A stretch of DNA of 64,000 nucleotides, taken from positions 1 to 64,000 of the forward strand of contig JAUYKV010000034.1 in the NCBI GenBank assembly GCA_030699825.1, given 5' to 3'. Positions 8,221 to 17,940 of the stretch are shown here, in pieces. Every line of letters starts with the position of its first letter. Positions within the stretch are counted from its first letter, which is position 1. Made by a program: the position numbers and the translations under genes. The notes beneath the pieces were generated by a model. It was not told the origin of the DNA, did not search any database, and saw nothing but the letters and a program-made list of their open reading frames with translations. This stretch comes from Pseudomonas sp. GTDB lineage: Bacteria; Pseudomonadota; Gammaproteobacteria; Pseudomonadales; Pseudomonadaceae.

Positions 8221-8717
8221 GCCCCGGCGCAATCCGGGGCGCGGTTGCGCAGGTGCTGGAGTGTTCAGGGTTTACCCAGGTCGCGGCGATATCAATACCG
8301 TAGCCTGGATGAGCTCTAGCGTGATCCGGGAAGTGCATTCCCGGATTGCGCCAAGGCTTATCCAGGCTACGAAGCTGGGTGATGTAGCCTGCCCCGGCGC
8401 AATCCGGGGCGTGGTTGTGCAGGTGCAGGGGTGTTCAGGGTTTACCCAGGTCGTGGCGATATCAATACCGTAGCCCGGATGAGCTCTAGCGTGATCAGGG
8501 AAGTGCATTCCCGGATTGCGCCAAGGCTTATCCAGGCTACGAAGCTGGGTGACGTAGCCTGCCCCGGCGCAATCCGGGGCGCGGTTGCGCAGGCGCTGGA
8601 GTGTTCAGGGTTTACCCAGGTCGTGGCGATATCAATACCGTAGCCCGGATGAGCTCTAGCGTGATCAGGGAAGTGCATTCCCGGATTGCGCCAAGGCTTA
8701 TCCAGGCTACGAAGCTG
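8221..8717. repeat. Three tandem 170-bp repeats between flgE and flgF
   Basis: Copies begin at 8221, 8391 and 8561; the third stops at about 8717. Each starts with the hairpin GCCCCGG-CGCAAT-CCGGGGC and contains GTAGCC(T/C)GGATGAGCTCTAG and the segment TTCCCGGATTGCGCCAAGG. Copies differ at only a few positions. The same GTAGCC...GGATGAGC core occurs inverted near 27490 and 27720. No gene is credible here; open frames on both strands simply repeat. 8718-8896 holds no recognised feature. Confidence 0.92.
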
Positions 8718-8896
8718 CGCTGGCTGTTGCGGGAAGTTCTGCTGAATGTCCGCGACCTGTAGGAGTCGGCGATAGGCAATGGCTTTGCCGTCGGCGGCAA
8801 TAGTTCGCCGACCTCATTTTGAAGGGCTCCTTGTGGGGCCTTTTCTGCATTCTAAAATCTAATATTTTTCAATGTCTTATGATTGTTGCTCGAGAC

Positions 8897-8912
8897 TGGC
8901 ACGCCGCTTGCT
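8897..8912 (+). promoter_or_regulatory. Sigma-54 promoter of flgFGHIJKL
   Basis: TGGCACG-CCGC-TTGCT matches the RpoN consensus at every conserved base, with GG at 8898-8899 and GC at 8910-8911. It lies 51 bases before the flgF ATG. Confidence 0.93.
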
Positions 8913-8963
8913 CTGTTACTTGTCATAGAGCAGCGGGCGTCACGCCCACCTCGGAGGATGACC

Positions 8964-9704
8964 ATGGACAAGATGCTGTACGTCTCCATGACTGGAGCCC
9001 ACAACAACAGCCTGGCCCAGAGTGCCCACGCCAATAACCTGGCGAACATCTCGACCAACGGCTTTCGTCGCGACTTCGAGCAGGCGCGCTCGATGCAGGT
9101 CTTCGGCGACACGCTGCCGGCGCGGGTCTATGCCATGACCGAGCGCCCCGGTACCGACTTCACCCCCGGCACTCTGCAGGAAACCGGTCGCGACCTGGAT
9201 GTGGCGATCGGCGGGCGCGGTTGGCTGGCGGTGCAGGCCGCCGACGGCAGCGAGGCCTATGTGCGCACCGCGAGCCTGAATATTGACGCCCTTGGGGTGT
9301 TGCGTACCGGCAACGGTTTGCCGGTGATGGGCAATGGTGGGCCGATTGCCGTACCGCCGGAGCAGAAGATCGAGATCGGCCAGGACGGCACCATCAGCAT
9401 TCGCGCCCTCGGCGAAGGCCCCAGCGTGTTGGCCGAAGTCGACCGGCTGAAGCTGGTCAATCCCGACCTGAAACAGATGGAGAAGGGCAGCGACGGCCTG
9501 ATCCGCTACAAGGGTGCAGGGCCGGTGCAGGCCGATGCCACGGTGCAGGTGACCTCCGGCTTTCTCGAATCGAGCAACGTCAATGCGGTGGAGGAGATGA
9601 CTGCGATCCTCTCCCTGTCTCGCCAGTTCGAACTGCAAGTGAAGATGATGCGCACCGCCGAAGACAATGCGGCCGCTGTGGCGCGGGTTTTGCAAATTAG
9701 CTAA
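8964..9704 (+). CDS. flgF: FlgF, proximal rod protein
   Basis: The 246-residue product begins MDKMLYVSMTGA and shows the axial motif HANNLANISTNGFRRDFE. Its C-terminal helix (VEEMTAILSLSRQFELQVKMM) is the rod-core partner helix. GGAGG at 8953-8957 places the start at 8964 rather than the ATG six bases earlier. First gene of an operon that runs to flgL. Confidence 0.96.
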   Translation: MDKMLYVSMTGAHNNSLAQSAHANNLANISTNGFRRDFEQARSMQVFGDTLPARVYAMTERPGTDFTPGTLQETGRDLDVAIGGRGWLAVQAADGSEAYVRTASLNIDALGVLRTGNGLPVMGNGGPIAVPPEQKIEIGQDGTISIRALGEGPSVLAEVDRLKLVNPDLKQMEKGSDGLIRYKGAGPVQADATVQVTSGFLESSNVNAVEEMTAILSLSRQFELQVKMMRTAEDNAAAVARVLQIS

Positions 9705-9750
9705 TTACCAGCACGCAGCGCCTTTAAAATGGCGCTCGAGGAGAATCTAT

Positions 9751-10536
9751 ATGCTTCCGGCACTGTGGGTCAGCAAGACCGGTCTGTCCGCCCAGGACAT
9801 GAACCTGACCACCATTTCCAACAACCTGGCCAACGTCTCGACCACCGGTTTCAAGCGCGACCGGGCCGAGTTCGAAGACCTGCTGTACCAGATCCGTCGC
9901 CAGCCAGGCGGCCAGTCCAGCCAGGACAGTCAGCTGCCGTCCGGTTTGCAGCTGGGTACTGGTGTGCGCGTTGTCGGCACGCAGAAAATCTTCACCGCCG
10001 GCAGCCTGCAAACCACCGAGCAGCCCCTGGACATGGCGGTCAACGGTCGCGGTTTCTTCCAGGTGCTGATGCCCGATGGCACGGTGTCCTATACCCGTGA
10101 TGGCAGCTTTCACCTCAATTCGGACGGCCAGGTCGTCACCTCCAACGGTTATGCCCTGGAGCCGGCGATCGTCCTGCCCAACGAAGTGCGCACCTTCACC
10201 GTCGGCGAGGACGGCACGGTGTCGGTGACCACTACCGGCAATCCGCAGCCACAGGTCGTCGGCAACCTGCAGACCGCCGACTTCATCAACCCGGCGGGGC
10301 TGGAAGCGATCGGCAGCAACCTGTTCCTGGAAACCGCCGCCAGCGGTGCACCGCAGGTCGGCACCCCGGGCCTCAACGGCCTGGGCACCACCCTGCAGAA
10401 CACCCTGGAAAACTCCAACGTCAGCGTGGTCGAGGAGTTGGTCAACATGATCACCACCCAGCGCGCCTACGAGATGAACTCGAAAGTCATCTCCACCGCC
10501 GACCAGATGCTGGCCTTCGTTTCGCAGAATCTTTAA
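9751..10536 (+). CDS. flgG: FlgG, distal rod protein
   Basis: FlgG builds the distal rod that passes through the P and L rings. The 261-residue protein starts MLPALWVSKTGLSAQ, contains ISNNLANVSTTGFKRDRAEF and ends with VNMITTQRAYEMNSKVISTA, all characteristic of FlgG. The ATG at 9751 follows GAGGAG by eight bases. It is 46 bases downstream of flgF. Confidence 0.97.
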   Translation: MLPALWVSKTGLSAQDMNLTTISNNLANVSTTGFKRDRAEFEDLLYQIRRQPGGQSSQDSQLPSGLQLGTGVRVVGTQKIFTAGSLQTTEQPLDMAVNGRGFFQVLMPDGTVSYTRDGSFHLNSDGQVVTSNGYALEPAIVLPNEVRTFTVGEDGTVSVTTTGNPQPQVVGNLQTADFINPAGLEAIGSNLFLETAASGAPQVGTPGLNGLGTTLQNTLENSNVSVVEELVNMITTQRAYEMNSKVISTADQMLAFVSQNL

Positions 10537-10597
10537 TCGCTGAGGACGGGCATTAGCCCGCCCCTGGCTCGATACAAAACGCCGTGAGGTAGTGATT

Positions 10598-11296
10598 ATG
10601 AACCGGCTGGTAATAGTGCTCTCGATGCTGGGTCTTGCCGCCCTGAGCGGCTGCGTCGCGCCGGCGGCGAAGCCCAACGACCCCTATTACGCGCCGGTAC
10701 TGCCGCGCACGCCGTTGCCGGCGGAGCAGAACAACGGCTCGATTTATCAGGCCGGCTTCGAGAACAACCTGTTCGACGACCGCAAGGCCTACCGCGTCGG
10801 CGACATCATCACCATCACCCTCAACGAGCGCACCCAGGCCAGCAAGAATGCCGGTTCGCAGATCCAGAAGGACAGCAGCGCCGAGATCGGCCTGACTTCG
10901 CTGTTCGGTGGTGCGGTATCGGCGGCCAACCCGTTTACCAACAATCAGCCGTTGTCGCTGAGTGCCGAGTACGGCGCCAACCGCGACACCAAGGGCGATA
11001 GCAAGGCGGCCCAAGGCAACAGCCTGAGCGGTTCGATCACCGTGACCGTGGCCGAGGTATTGCCCAACGGCATTCTGTCGATCCGCGGCGAGAAGTGGAT
11101 GACCCTCAACACCGGCGATGAACTGGTGCGCATTGCCGGCCTGGTACGCGCCGACGATATCGCCACGGACAACACCGTCGCCTCGACCCGTATCGCCGAT
11201 GCGCGCATCACCTACTCGGGCACCGGCGCCTTCGCCGATGCCAGCCAGCCGGGTTGGCTCGATCGTTTCTTCGTCAGCCCGCTGTGGCCGTTTTGA
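10598..11296 (+). CDS. flgH: FlgH, outer-membrane L-ring lipoprotein
   Basis: FlgH forms the L ring, the rod bushing in the outer membrane. The 232-residue product has a lipoprotein signal peptide with lipobox LSGC (Cys at residue 19) and the FlgH body ([36 protein letters not shown]; the C-terminus ends [13 protein letters not shown]). GAGGT lies nine bases before the ATG. Five bases separate its stop from the first possible flgI start. Confidence 0.97.
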   Translation: MNRLVIVLSMLGLAALSGCVAPAAKPNDPYYAPVLPRTPLPAEQNNGSIYQAGFENNLFDDRKAYRVGDIITITLNERTQASKNAGSQIQKDSSAEIGLTSLFGGAVSAANPFTNNQPLSLSAEYGANRDTKGDSKAAQGNSLSGSITVTVAEVLPNGILSIRGEKWMTLNTGDELVRIAGLVRADDIATDNTVASTRIADARITYSGTGAFADASQPGWLDRFFVSPLWPF

Positions 11297-11310
11297 ACAG
11301 GATGACGCCG

Positions 11311-12456
11311 ATGACCAGCGATGCCCGCGACAGCGTGACGTGTAGCAAGATCGCCGGTATGGCCCGCGCCTGCATACTGCTGCTGGGCGTGCTGCTGTGC
11401 CTGCCGGCGCAAGCCGAGCGGCTCAAGGACCTGGCCAGCATCCAGGGCGTGCGCAGCAACCAGTTGATCGGCTACGGCCTGGTGGTTGGCCTCAATGGCA
11501 GCGGCGACCAGACCACCCAGACGCCGTTCACCGTGCAGACCTTCAACAACATGATGGCGCAGTTCGGCATCAAGGTGCCGCAAGGCGGCAACGTGCAGCT
11601 GAAGAACGTCGCCGCGGTGTCCATCCATGCCGACTTGCCGGCGTTCGCCCGGCCGGGGCAGACCATCGACATCACCATTTCCTCCATCGGCAACGCCAAG
11701 AGCCTGCGCGGCGGCAGCCTGCTGATGGCGCCACTCAAGGGCATCGACGGCAATGTCTACGCCATCGCCCAGGGCAATCTGGTGGTCGGTGGTTTCGATG
11801 CCGAAGGCGGCGACGGTTCGCGGATCACCGTCAACGTGCCTTCGGCCGGGCGCATTCCCGGCGGTGCTACGGTCGAGCGCTCGGTGCCCAGCGGTTTCAA
11901 CCAGGGCAACAGCCTGACCCTCAACCTCAATCGCCCGGACTTCACCACGGCGAAGAACATCGTCGACCAGATCAACGACCTGCTCGGCCCCGGTGTCGCC
12001 CAGGCGCTCGACGGCGGCTCGATCCGCGTCAGTGCGCCGCTCGATCCGAATCAGCGGGTGGACTACCTGTCGATTCTGGAAAACCTCGAAGTCGAGGTCG
12101 GCCAGGCGGTGGCCAAGATCATCATCAACGCGCGCACCGGCACCATCGTCATCGGCCAGAACGTGCGAGTGCAGCCGGCGGCCGTGACCCATGGCAGCCT
12201 CACGGTCACCATCACCGAAGACCCCATCGTCAGCCAGCCGGAAGCCCTTTCCGGCGGCCAGACGGCGGTGGTGCCGCGCTCGCGGGTGAACGCCGACCAG
12301 GAGGCCAAGCCGATGTTCAAGTTCGGCCCCGGCACCACCCTGGATGAAATCGTCCGGGCGGTGAACCAGGTGGGCGCATCGCCCTCCGACCTGATGGCCA
12401 TCCTGGAGGCGCTCAAGCAAGCCGGCGCCCTGCAGGCCGACCTGATCGTGATTTGA
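11311..12456 (+). CDS. flgI: FlgI, periplasmic P-ring protein
   Basis: FlgI assembles the P ring with help from FlgA. The mature domain starts [20 protein letters not shown] directly after a signal peptide ([14 protein letters not shown]), and the protein ends [14 protein letters not shown] as in the family. Start choice is uncertain: 11302 and 11311 lie just after the flgH stop (AGGA eight bases before 11311), whereas 11359 ([10 protein letters not shown]) gives the usual 365-370 residue length but has no ribosome site. 11311 is reported, giving 381 residues. Confidence 0.94.
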   Translation: MTSDARDSVTCSKIAGMARACILLLGVLLCLPAQAERLKDLASIQGVRSNQLIGYGLVVGLNGSGDQTTQTPFTVQTFNNMMAQFGIKVPQGGNVQLKNVAAVSIHADLPAFARPGQTIDITISSIGNAKSLRGGSLLMAPLKGIDGNVYAIAQGNLVVGGFDAEGGDGSRITVNVPSAGRIPGGATVERSVPSGFNQGNSLTLNLNRPDFTTAKNIVDQINDLLGPGVAQALDGGSIRVSAPLDPNQRVDYLSILENLEVEVGQAVAKIIINARTGTIVIGQNVRVQPAAVTHGSLTVTITEDPIVSQPEALSGGQTAVVPRSRVNADQEAKPMFKFGPGTTLDEIVRAVNQVGASPSDLMAILEALKQAGALQADLIVI

Positions 12457-12466
12457 GGTATAGGTT

Positions 12467-13639
12467 ATGGATTCTCGACTCTCGGCCGGTTTGCTCGGCA
12501 GCGTCAACAGTAACAGCCCGCTGGACAGCGGCGCCTTCACCGACCTGAACCGGCTCAACCAGTTCAAGGTCGGTGGCGACAGCGAAAAGAACATTCGCAA
12601 GGTGGCGCAAGAGTTTGAATCGCTGTTTCTCAATGAAATGCTCAAGGCCATGCGCTCGGCCAACGAAGTGTTCGCCGAAGGCAACTTCATGAACAGCAAC
12701 GAGAGCAAGACCTACCAGGACATGCACGACCAGCAGCTGTCGGTGACCCTGTCGAACAACCAGAACGGCATCGGCCTGGCCGACGTACTGGTGCGGCAGA
12801 TGTCGCAGATCAAGGACGCCGGCAGTCGGCCCAACCCCTTCGCCCAGGTCGACCAGCCGGTGCCGAGCGCGCCGAGCAAGCCCTTGGCCAGGGTCGACAG
12901 CAGCCGCGACGACTCATCCCTGCTCAACCAGCGGCGCCTGTCGCTGCCGAGCAAACTCGGTGACCGGCTGATGGCGGGCATCCTGCCGACGGCCGGCGTG
13001 GCGGATGCACAGCCACTGGCGCAAAACGACTGGATCCCGGCCAAGGCGTTTGCCGCCCCCGCCGACAAGGCCCTGAGCCTGAATGGCGCGGATGCCATCA
13101 GCGGCCGGCGTCTGGCCCAGGCACCGGGCAAGACGGCGTTCGCCTCGAAGGACGAATTTATCGCCGCCATGCTGCCGATGGCCGAGCAGGCCGCCGAGAA
13201 GATCGGCGTCGATGCGCGCTACCTGGTGGCCCAGGCCGCGCTGGAAACCGGTTGGGGCAAGTCGATCATCCGCCAGCAGGACGGCACCAGCAGCCACAAC
13301 CTGTTCGGCATCAAGAGCCACAACAGCTGGGACGGCGAGTCGGCACGGGTGCTGACCACCGAATACCAGGGCGGCAAAGCGGTCAAGGAGGCGGCGTCCT
13401 TCCGCGCCTACGACTCCTACGCCCACAGCTTCGAAGACTACGTGAGCTTCTTGCAGAGCAACGGCCGCTACGAAAAAGCCCTCAATGCCACGCAGAACCC
13501 CGAACAGTTCGCCCGCGAGTTGCAGAAGGCCGGTTACGCCACCGACCCGCAATACGCGCGCAAGATCGGCCAGATCGCCCGGCAGATGCAGACCTACCAG
13601 GCCGTCGCCAGCGTCGACAGCCCGCAGACCAGGACCTAA
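12467..13639 (+). CDS. flgJ: FlgJ, rod cap and peptidoglycan hydrolase
   Basis: This 390-residue bifunctional protein has an N-terminal rod-capping domain (about 40-105: VAQEFESLFLNEMLKAMRSA) and a C-terminal glucosaminidase domain (about 225-385). The hydrolase motif ALETGWGKSII holds the likely catalytic Glu, followed by HNLFGIKSHNSWDG and the YAHSFEDYVSFL segment. It digs a hole in the cell wall for the rod. A Pro/Ser/Asp-rich linker joins the domains. It lies ten bases after flgI and three before flgK. Confidence 0.97.
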   Translation: MDSRLSAGLLGSVNSNSPLDSGAFTDLNRLNQFKVGGDSEKNIRKVAQEFESLFLNEMLKAMRSANEVFAEGNFMNSNESKTYQDMHDQQLSVTLSNNQNGIGLADVLVRQMSQIKDAGSRPNPFAQVDQPVPSAPSKPLARVDSSRDDSSLLNQRRLSLPSKLGDRLMAGILPTAGVADAQPLAQNDWIPAKAFAAPADKALSLNGADAISGRRLAQAPGKTAFASKDEFIAAMLPMAEQAAEKIGVDARYLVAQAALETGWGKSIIRQQDGTSSHNLFGIKSHNSWDGESARVLTTEYQGGKAVKEAASFRAYDSYAHSFEDYVSFLQSNGRYEKALNATQNPEQFARELQKAGYATDPQYARKIGQIARQMQTYQAVASVDSPQTRT

Positions 13640-13642
13640 GCC

Positions 13643-15694
13643 ATGGCCGATCTACTGAGCATTGGCCTGTCCGGACTGTCCGCCAACAAGACCTCGCTGG
13701 CGGTCACCGGGCATAACATCACCAACGTCAACACCCCTGGGTTTTCCCGCCAGGACACGGTGCAGGCCACGCGCAATCCGCAGTTCAGCGGTGCCGGCTA
13801 CATTGGTTCGGGCACCACCCTGACGGATATCCGCCGCACCTACAGCGAGTTCCTGACCACCCAGGTGCGCAGCAGCACCGCCCTCAGCTCCGACGTCGAG
13901 GCATACCGAAGCCAGATCGAGCAGCTCGACTCGCTGCTGGCCGGCACCACCACCGGCATCACGCCCTCGCTGCAGAAGTTCTTCTCGTCCCTGCAGACGG
14001 CCGCCGAAGACCCGGCCAACATCCCGGCGCGGCAACTGGTGCTGTCCGAAGCGGAAGGCCTGGCCAGGCGCTTCAATACGGTGTCCGACCGGATCAACGA
14101 ACAGAACGAGTTCATCAACAAGCAGATGGTTGCCGTCAGCGACCAGGTCAATCGCCTGGCCACCTCGATCGCCGGCTACAACGATGCCATCGCCAAGGCC
14201 GCGGCCAACGGCCAGCAACCCAACGACCTGCTCGATGTGCGCGAAGAGGCGATCCGCCAACTGTCCACCTATGTGGGCGTGACCGTGGTGGCGCAGGATG
14301 ACAACTCGCTCAACCTGTTCGTCGGCTCCGGCCAGCCGCTGGTGGTGGGCAGCACCACCAGCCGCCTGGAAGTAGGGCCGGGGCAGGGCGATCCGACCCG
14401 TTTCGAAGTGAACTTCGTCAGCGGCGGCTCGCGCCAGGGCATCACCTCCCTGCTCAGCGGTGGCGAACTGGGCGGGCTGATTCGCTACCGCGCCGAGAGC
14501 CTGGACCCGACCCTCAACTCCCTGGGGCGACTGGCCCTGGCGGTCAGCGACCAAGTCAACACCCAGCTCGGCCAGGGCCTGGACCTGAAAGGCCAGGTGG
14601 GCACCGCGCTGTTCGGCGATTACAACGACACGGCGCTGGCCCAGCTAAGGGTGCGGGCGTTTTCCACCAATACCGGCAACGTCCAGCCGGCGCTGGATAT
14701 CACCGACAGTAGCGTGCTGACTACCAGCGACTACCGGCTGGAACTCACAGGTACAACAGTGCCGGCAACCTTCCAGGCGCGTCGCTTGAGCGATGGCGCG
14801 GTGATGACCGTGAGTCCGAACCCGCCTGGCGCTTATCCCGCCACCCTGGCTTTCACCGATGCGGCTGGTCGCGACCAAGGCTTCGAGCTGGCTCTCGATT
14901 CCGCTCCGGCGGCGGCGGACAAGTTTCTCCTGCAGCCGACCCGGCGGGGCGCCACGACCATTAGCGCCCAGTTGGATCAGCCCGATCAGTTGGCATTTGC
15001 CGCGCCGGTGCGCTCCGAAGCCGAGTTGCAGAATCGCGGTAATGGAACGATTAGCCAGCCTGATCTGCAGGCGATGGGGGCGTCCTCTACCCCTATGGAT
15101 GCGCTGAAGACTGCATTAACGCCCGCAGTGACGCTGGCCTACGATGCCGTCAACAGTACATTCACTGTGCCGGCAGGTACTACGCTCACCCGAATCAATG
15201 CGAACGGTACAAACGCAACGACCACCACGTTTCAGGAAGGACAGCAGAACACTTACAAGCTGCAATTAGCAGATGGCAGTACTGTACGAATGACGCTCAG
15301 TGGCCGCCCGCAGGAGGGTGACAAGTTCACTGTGGGCTTCAATCAAAACGGCGTATCGGACAACCGCAACGCCCTGAAATTAGTCGATCTGCAGAACAAG
15401 CAGACCGTAGGCGTGGACCCGTCAGTGGGCATCAGCACCGGCGTCAGCTTCACCGACGGCTATGGCGATCTGGTCGAACGGGTTGGCACCCTGACAGCCC
15501 AGGCCCGGCAGGACGGCGAAGCGACCGGCGCCATCCTCAAGCAGGCGACCAACAACCGCGACTCGTTGTCCGCGGTCAACCTCGACGAAGAGGCCGCCAA
15601 CCTGATCAAATTCGAGCAGTACTACAACGCCTCGGCCCAGGTCATTCAAGTTGCGCGCTCTTTGTTCGATACCCTGATCAATACATTCAGATAA
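13643..15694 (+). CDS. flgK: FlgK, hook-filament junction protein 1
   Basis: FlgK joins hook to filament and is delivered by FlgN. The 683-residue product begins MADLLSIGLSGLSANKTSLA with the HNITNVNTPGFSRQ motif and ends NLIKFEQYYNASAQVIQVARSL. DNA from about 14740 to 15350, the exposed central domain, has visibly more relaxed codon use than the flanks, suggesting a variable or recombined segment. The ATG lies three bases after flgJ. Confidence 0.96.
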   Translation: MADLLSIGLSGLSANKTSLAVTGHNITNVNTPGFSRQDTVQATRNPQFSGAGYIGSGTTLTDIRRTYSEFLTTQVRSSTALSSDVEAYRSQIEQLDSLLAGTTTGITPSLQKFFSSLQTAAEDPANIPARQLVLSEAEGLARRFNTVSDRINEQNEFINKQMVAVSDQVNRLATSIAGYNDAIAKAAANGQQPNDLLDVREEAIRQLSTYVGVTVVAQDDNSLNLFVGSGQPLVVGSTTSRLEVGPGQGDPTRFEVNFVSGGSRQGITSLLSGGELGGLIRYRAESLDPTLNSLGRLALAVSDQVNTQLGQGLDLKGQVGTALFGDYNDTALAQLRVRAFSTNTGNVQPALDITDSSVLTTSDYRLELTGTTVPATFQARRLSDGAVMTVSPNPPGAYPATLAFTDAAGRDQGFELALDSAPAAADKFLLQPTRRGATTISAQLDQPDQLAFAAPVRSEAELQNRGNGTISQPDLQAMGASSTPMDALKTALTPAVTLAYDAVNSTFTVPAGTTLTRINANGTNATTTTFQEGQQNTYKLQLADGSTVRMTLSGRPQEGDKFTVGFNQNGVSDNRNALKLVDLQNKQTVGVDPSVGISTGVSFTDGYGDLVERVGTLTAQARQDGEATGAILKQATNNRDSLSAVNLDEEAANLIKFEQYYNASAQVIQVARSLFDTLINTFR

Positions 15695-15727
15695 AAGTGC
15701 GCCGCTATCAGGCGCGCACAGAACAAT

Positions 15728-15762
15728 CCCCTCGCCCTCCGGGAGAGGGCTAGGGTGAGGGG
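15728..15762. terminator. Palindromic element between flgK and flgL
   Basis: CCCCTCGCCCT is followed by CC, then GGGAGAGGGCT and AGGGTGAGGGG; the outer arms pair with one mismatch. This CCCTC...GAGGG arrangement is a common intergenic palindrome in Pseudomonas. There is no T-tract, so it may reduce but need not stop read-through to flgL. Confidence 0.5.
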
Positions 15763-15807
15763 CTGTTAGTAGCGGCCAGACTCCGGATTGCACCAAGAGG
15801 CTCAAGC

Positions 15808-17067
15808 ATGCGCATCTCCACCATCCAGGCATTCAACAACGGAGTCGCCGGCATCCAGCGCAACTACGCCAATGCCACCCGCACCCAGGAGCAGATCAGC
15901 ACCGGCAACCGCATCCTCACCCCGGCGGACGACCCGGTCGCCTCGGTGCGCCTGCTGCAACTGGAGCAGCAGCAGAACGTGCTGACCCAGCACAAGGACA
16001 ACCTCACCGCGGCGAACAACAGCCTGACCCAGGAAGAAGTCACCCTCAACTCGGTAAACACCATCCTCCAGCGCGTGCGCGAGCTGGCGGTGCAGGCGGG
16101 TAATGGCGCGCTCAGCCAGGCGGATCGTCAGTCCATCGCGGCGGAACTGGGGGCGCGCGAGGAAGAACTGTTCGGCCTGATGAACACCCGCAATGCCCGC
16201 GGCGAGTACCTGTTCGCCGGTTTTCAGGGCAAGACCCAACCCTTCGTCCGCGAGGGCGATGGCAGCTACAGCTATCAGGGTGATGAGGGCCAGCGCAAAT
16301 TGCAGGTGGCCAGTTCGCTGGATCTGGCGATCAGCGACAGCGGCAAGAAAATCTTCCAGAACGTCATCGACGCCGGACGCTTGGCCAGCGCGGTGACTAC
16401 CAGCCCGCTCCCGGCGGGCTCGACGCTGGGAGTATCGGCACCGCTGGTGCAGGACGAGGTAGCCTTCGCCGCCATGCCTTTCCCCAGCGCTGGCATCGGC
16501 ATCCGCTTTACCTCAGCGACCCAGTACGAGGTATACGACCTCGGCGCAACGGCACCCGCGCCCGCATTGACGAGCGGCGTGGTCGATGACGATCCGGACA
16601 CCCAGGACGAAGTGGTTTTTGCCGGGGTGCTGGTCAAGTTCGAGGGCGTTCCGGCGGGTGGCGAGAACATCGAGATCACGCCGAGGATCGACCCGTTGAC
16701 CGGACAGAGCCAGCAGAAGCAAGGCATCTTGTCGACCATCGCCAATTTACGTACTGCTCTGGAAAATCCTGCAACGGGTTCGCAGGTGAACGATGCGGTG
16801 GCTGTGGCCCTGACCAACCTCGATCACGGCATGACCACTGTGGACAGCGTGCGCGGCGAAATCGGCGCACGCCTGAACATCATCGACTCGACCCAGACCG
16901 ATAACGAAGACGTCACCCTGGTCAACAAGTCCGTGCAAGCCGACCTGCGCGAACTGGACTACGCCGAAGCCCTGTCGCGGCTGTCGTTCCAGAGCATAGT
17001 GCTGGAGGCGTCGCAGCAGAGTTACGTCAAGATTGCCGGGCTCAGCCTGTTCAACCAGTTGCGCTGA
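15808..17067 (+). CDS. flgL: FlgL, hook-filament junction protein 3
   Basis: FlgL links FlgK to the flagellin filament. The 419-residue product has a flagellin-like N-terminus (MRISTIQAFNNGVAGIQ; EQISTGNRILTPADDP at about 30-45) and C-terminus (ELDYAEALSRLSFQSIVLEA; ending YVKIAGLSLFNQLR). The central section at DNA 16420-16660 is the variable domain. It is the last gene of the flgF operon and the last flagellar gene before the accessory gap. Confidence 0.96.
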   Translation: MRISTIQAFNNGVAGIQRNYANATRTQEQISTGNRILTPADDPVASVRLLQLEQQQNVLTQHKDNLTAANNSLTQEEVTLNSVNTILQRVRELAVQAGNGALSQADRQSIAAELGAREEELFGLMNTRNARGEYLFAGFQGKTQPFVREGDGSYSYQGDEGQRKLQVASSLDLAISDSGKKIFQNVIDAGRLASAVTTSPLPAGSTLGVSAPLVQDEVAFAAMPFPSAGIGIRFTSATQYEVYDLGATAPAPALTSGVVDDDPDTQDEVVFAGVLVKFEGVPAGGENIEITPRIDPLTGQSQQKQGILSTIANLRTALENPATGSQVNDAVAVALTNLDHGMTTVDSVRGEIGARLNIIDSTQTDNEDVTLVNKSVQADLRELDYAEALSRLSFQSIVLEASQQSYVKIAGLSLFNQLR

Positions 17068-17204
17068 CGGTTCGCCTTAGTTGCTCTTGAGGGCCGGTTG
17101 GGCGCGTTGCTTTTGCTTGCAGAATCAATGGGGTCACAGTAATTGATTTAGGCCACGAACAAGGCGTGGGTTTTGGGCGATGATCGGTTCAAGGCCCAAA
17201 TCGG

Positions 17205-17303
17205 AGCCAAGACGGGACGGCAGGCTGTACCTTTGGGGAGGCGATAGAAAGTCTGCGGAATATCGGGAAGCTAAGAATCAAGGACACTGATCCTATTGAT
17301 TAC
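17205..17303. repeat. Left direct repeat flanking hicAB
   Basis: This 99-base segment aligns without gaps to 18161-18259, offset 956. The core AGGCGATAGAAAGTCTGCGG and the ten bases after it are identical in both copies; the outer parts are about 75-80% alike. The right edge touches the hicB stop codon. The rest of 17068-17204 holds no recognisable gene. Confidence 0.85.
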
Positions 17304-17653
17304 TAAGCGGTAGCGTGCAGGATCTTCACCTCATTCTCCAGGACTTGCTGGACGAACTGGTTGAGGCTCACTCCAAGGCTGGCGGCCGTTTCGGCTACCT
17401 CGGCGTGCAGGTCCTCGGGTAGGCGCAGTTGAAACTTGCCGGAGTAATGCTTCAGCGGTTCGATGCCTTTCTCTGCACACACCTCCAGGAACACGCGCAG
17501 TGACGTCGCGCCCTCCTGCTTAAGGGCTGCCACGCTATCCGCGTAGAAGTCGGCTCCGCCGTTCAGGTTGATGAACTCACCCCGGAACATCCCCAACTCT
17601 GGATCGAACTGGATCACGGCGCGGTGGCCATCGATGATCATGACGTTGTTCAT
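17303..17653 (-). CDS. hicB: HicB-family antitoxin
   Basis: The 116-residue product has the HicB N-terminal partial RNase-H-like domain (VIQFDPELGMFRGEFINLNG...) and a C-terminal ribbon-helix-helix type domain (LRLPEDLHAEVAETAASLG; SLNQFVQQVLENE). HicB neutralises the HicA mRNA interferase and represses the operon. It overlaps hicA by four bases (ATGA). The active-site histidine and aspartate seen in RNase H are absent, as expected in the family. The locus is not flagellar and is flanked by direct repeats, indicating acquisition. Confidence 0.9.
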   Translation of the reverse strand: MNNVMIIDGHRAVIQFDPELGMFRGEFINLNGGADFYADSVAALKQEGATSLRVFLEVCAEKGIEPLKHYSGKFQLRLPEDLHAEVAETAASLGVSLNQFVQQVLENEVKILHATA

Positions 17654-17913
17654 GGTGTTACTCCGTTTGCTTCAAGCCATTTGCGAACACTGGCTACTGC
17701 GCCTTTGTCGGTGTCCGGCGAGGGATGGGGTCGGTGAAAGACCTGAACCTGGCCGCACCACAAGACAGCTACTCGCGAACCTTCGCGCTCGGTGATTTCT
17801 GCGCCCAGCTCGATGAAGAGCTTTTCGATCTTTGACCACTTGATGGTTCCGGATACGGGCCTGGCGAATATCACCCTCAGAACATCACTGTTCTTGTACT
17901 TCCTTTCTGACAT
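17650..17913 (-). CDS. hicA: HicA-family mRNA interferase toxin
   Basis: The 87-residue product MSERKYKNSDVLRVIF... contains SGTIKWSKIEKLFIELGAEI, the segment EGSRVAVLW, and HRPHPSPDTDKGAVASVRKWL, which holds the conserved HicA histidine in the HRPHP context. HicA is a small dsRNA-binding-fold ribonuclease that degrades mRNA. The ATG at 17913 was chosen because the upstream open frame runs through the operator and has repeat sequence. hicA precedes hicB in the common order. No frameshift is seen, so it is predicted to be active. Confidence 0.9.
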   Translation of the reverse strand: MSERKYKNSDVLRVIFARPVSGTIKWSKIEKLFIELGAEITEREGSRVAVLWCGQVQVFHRPHPSPDTDKGAVASVRKWLEANGVTP

Positions 17914-17940
17914 TGGTGAGGTACTCAGATTTGATAGAAT

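Noticed and set aside
8261..8643. Repeated 70-78 residue open frames on both strands.
   Set aside because: They are translations of the 170-bp repeat, have no ribosome sites and appear in identical form in each copy.
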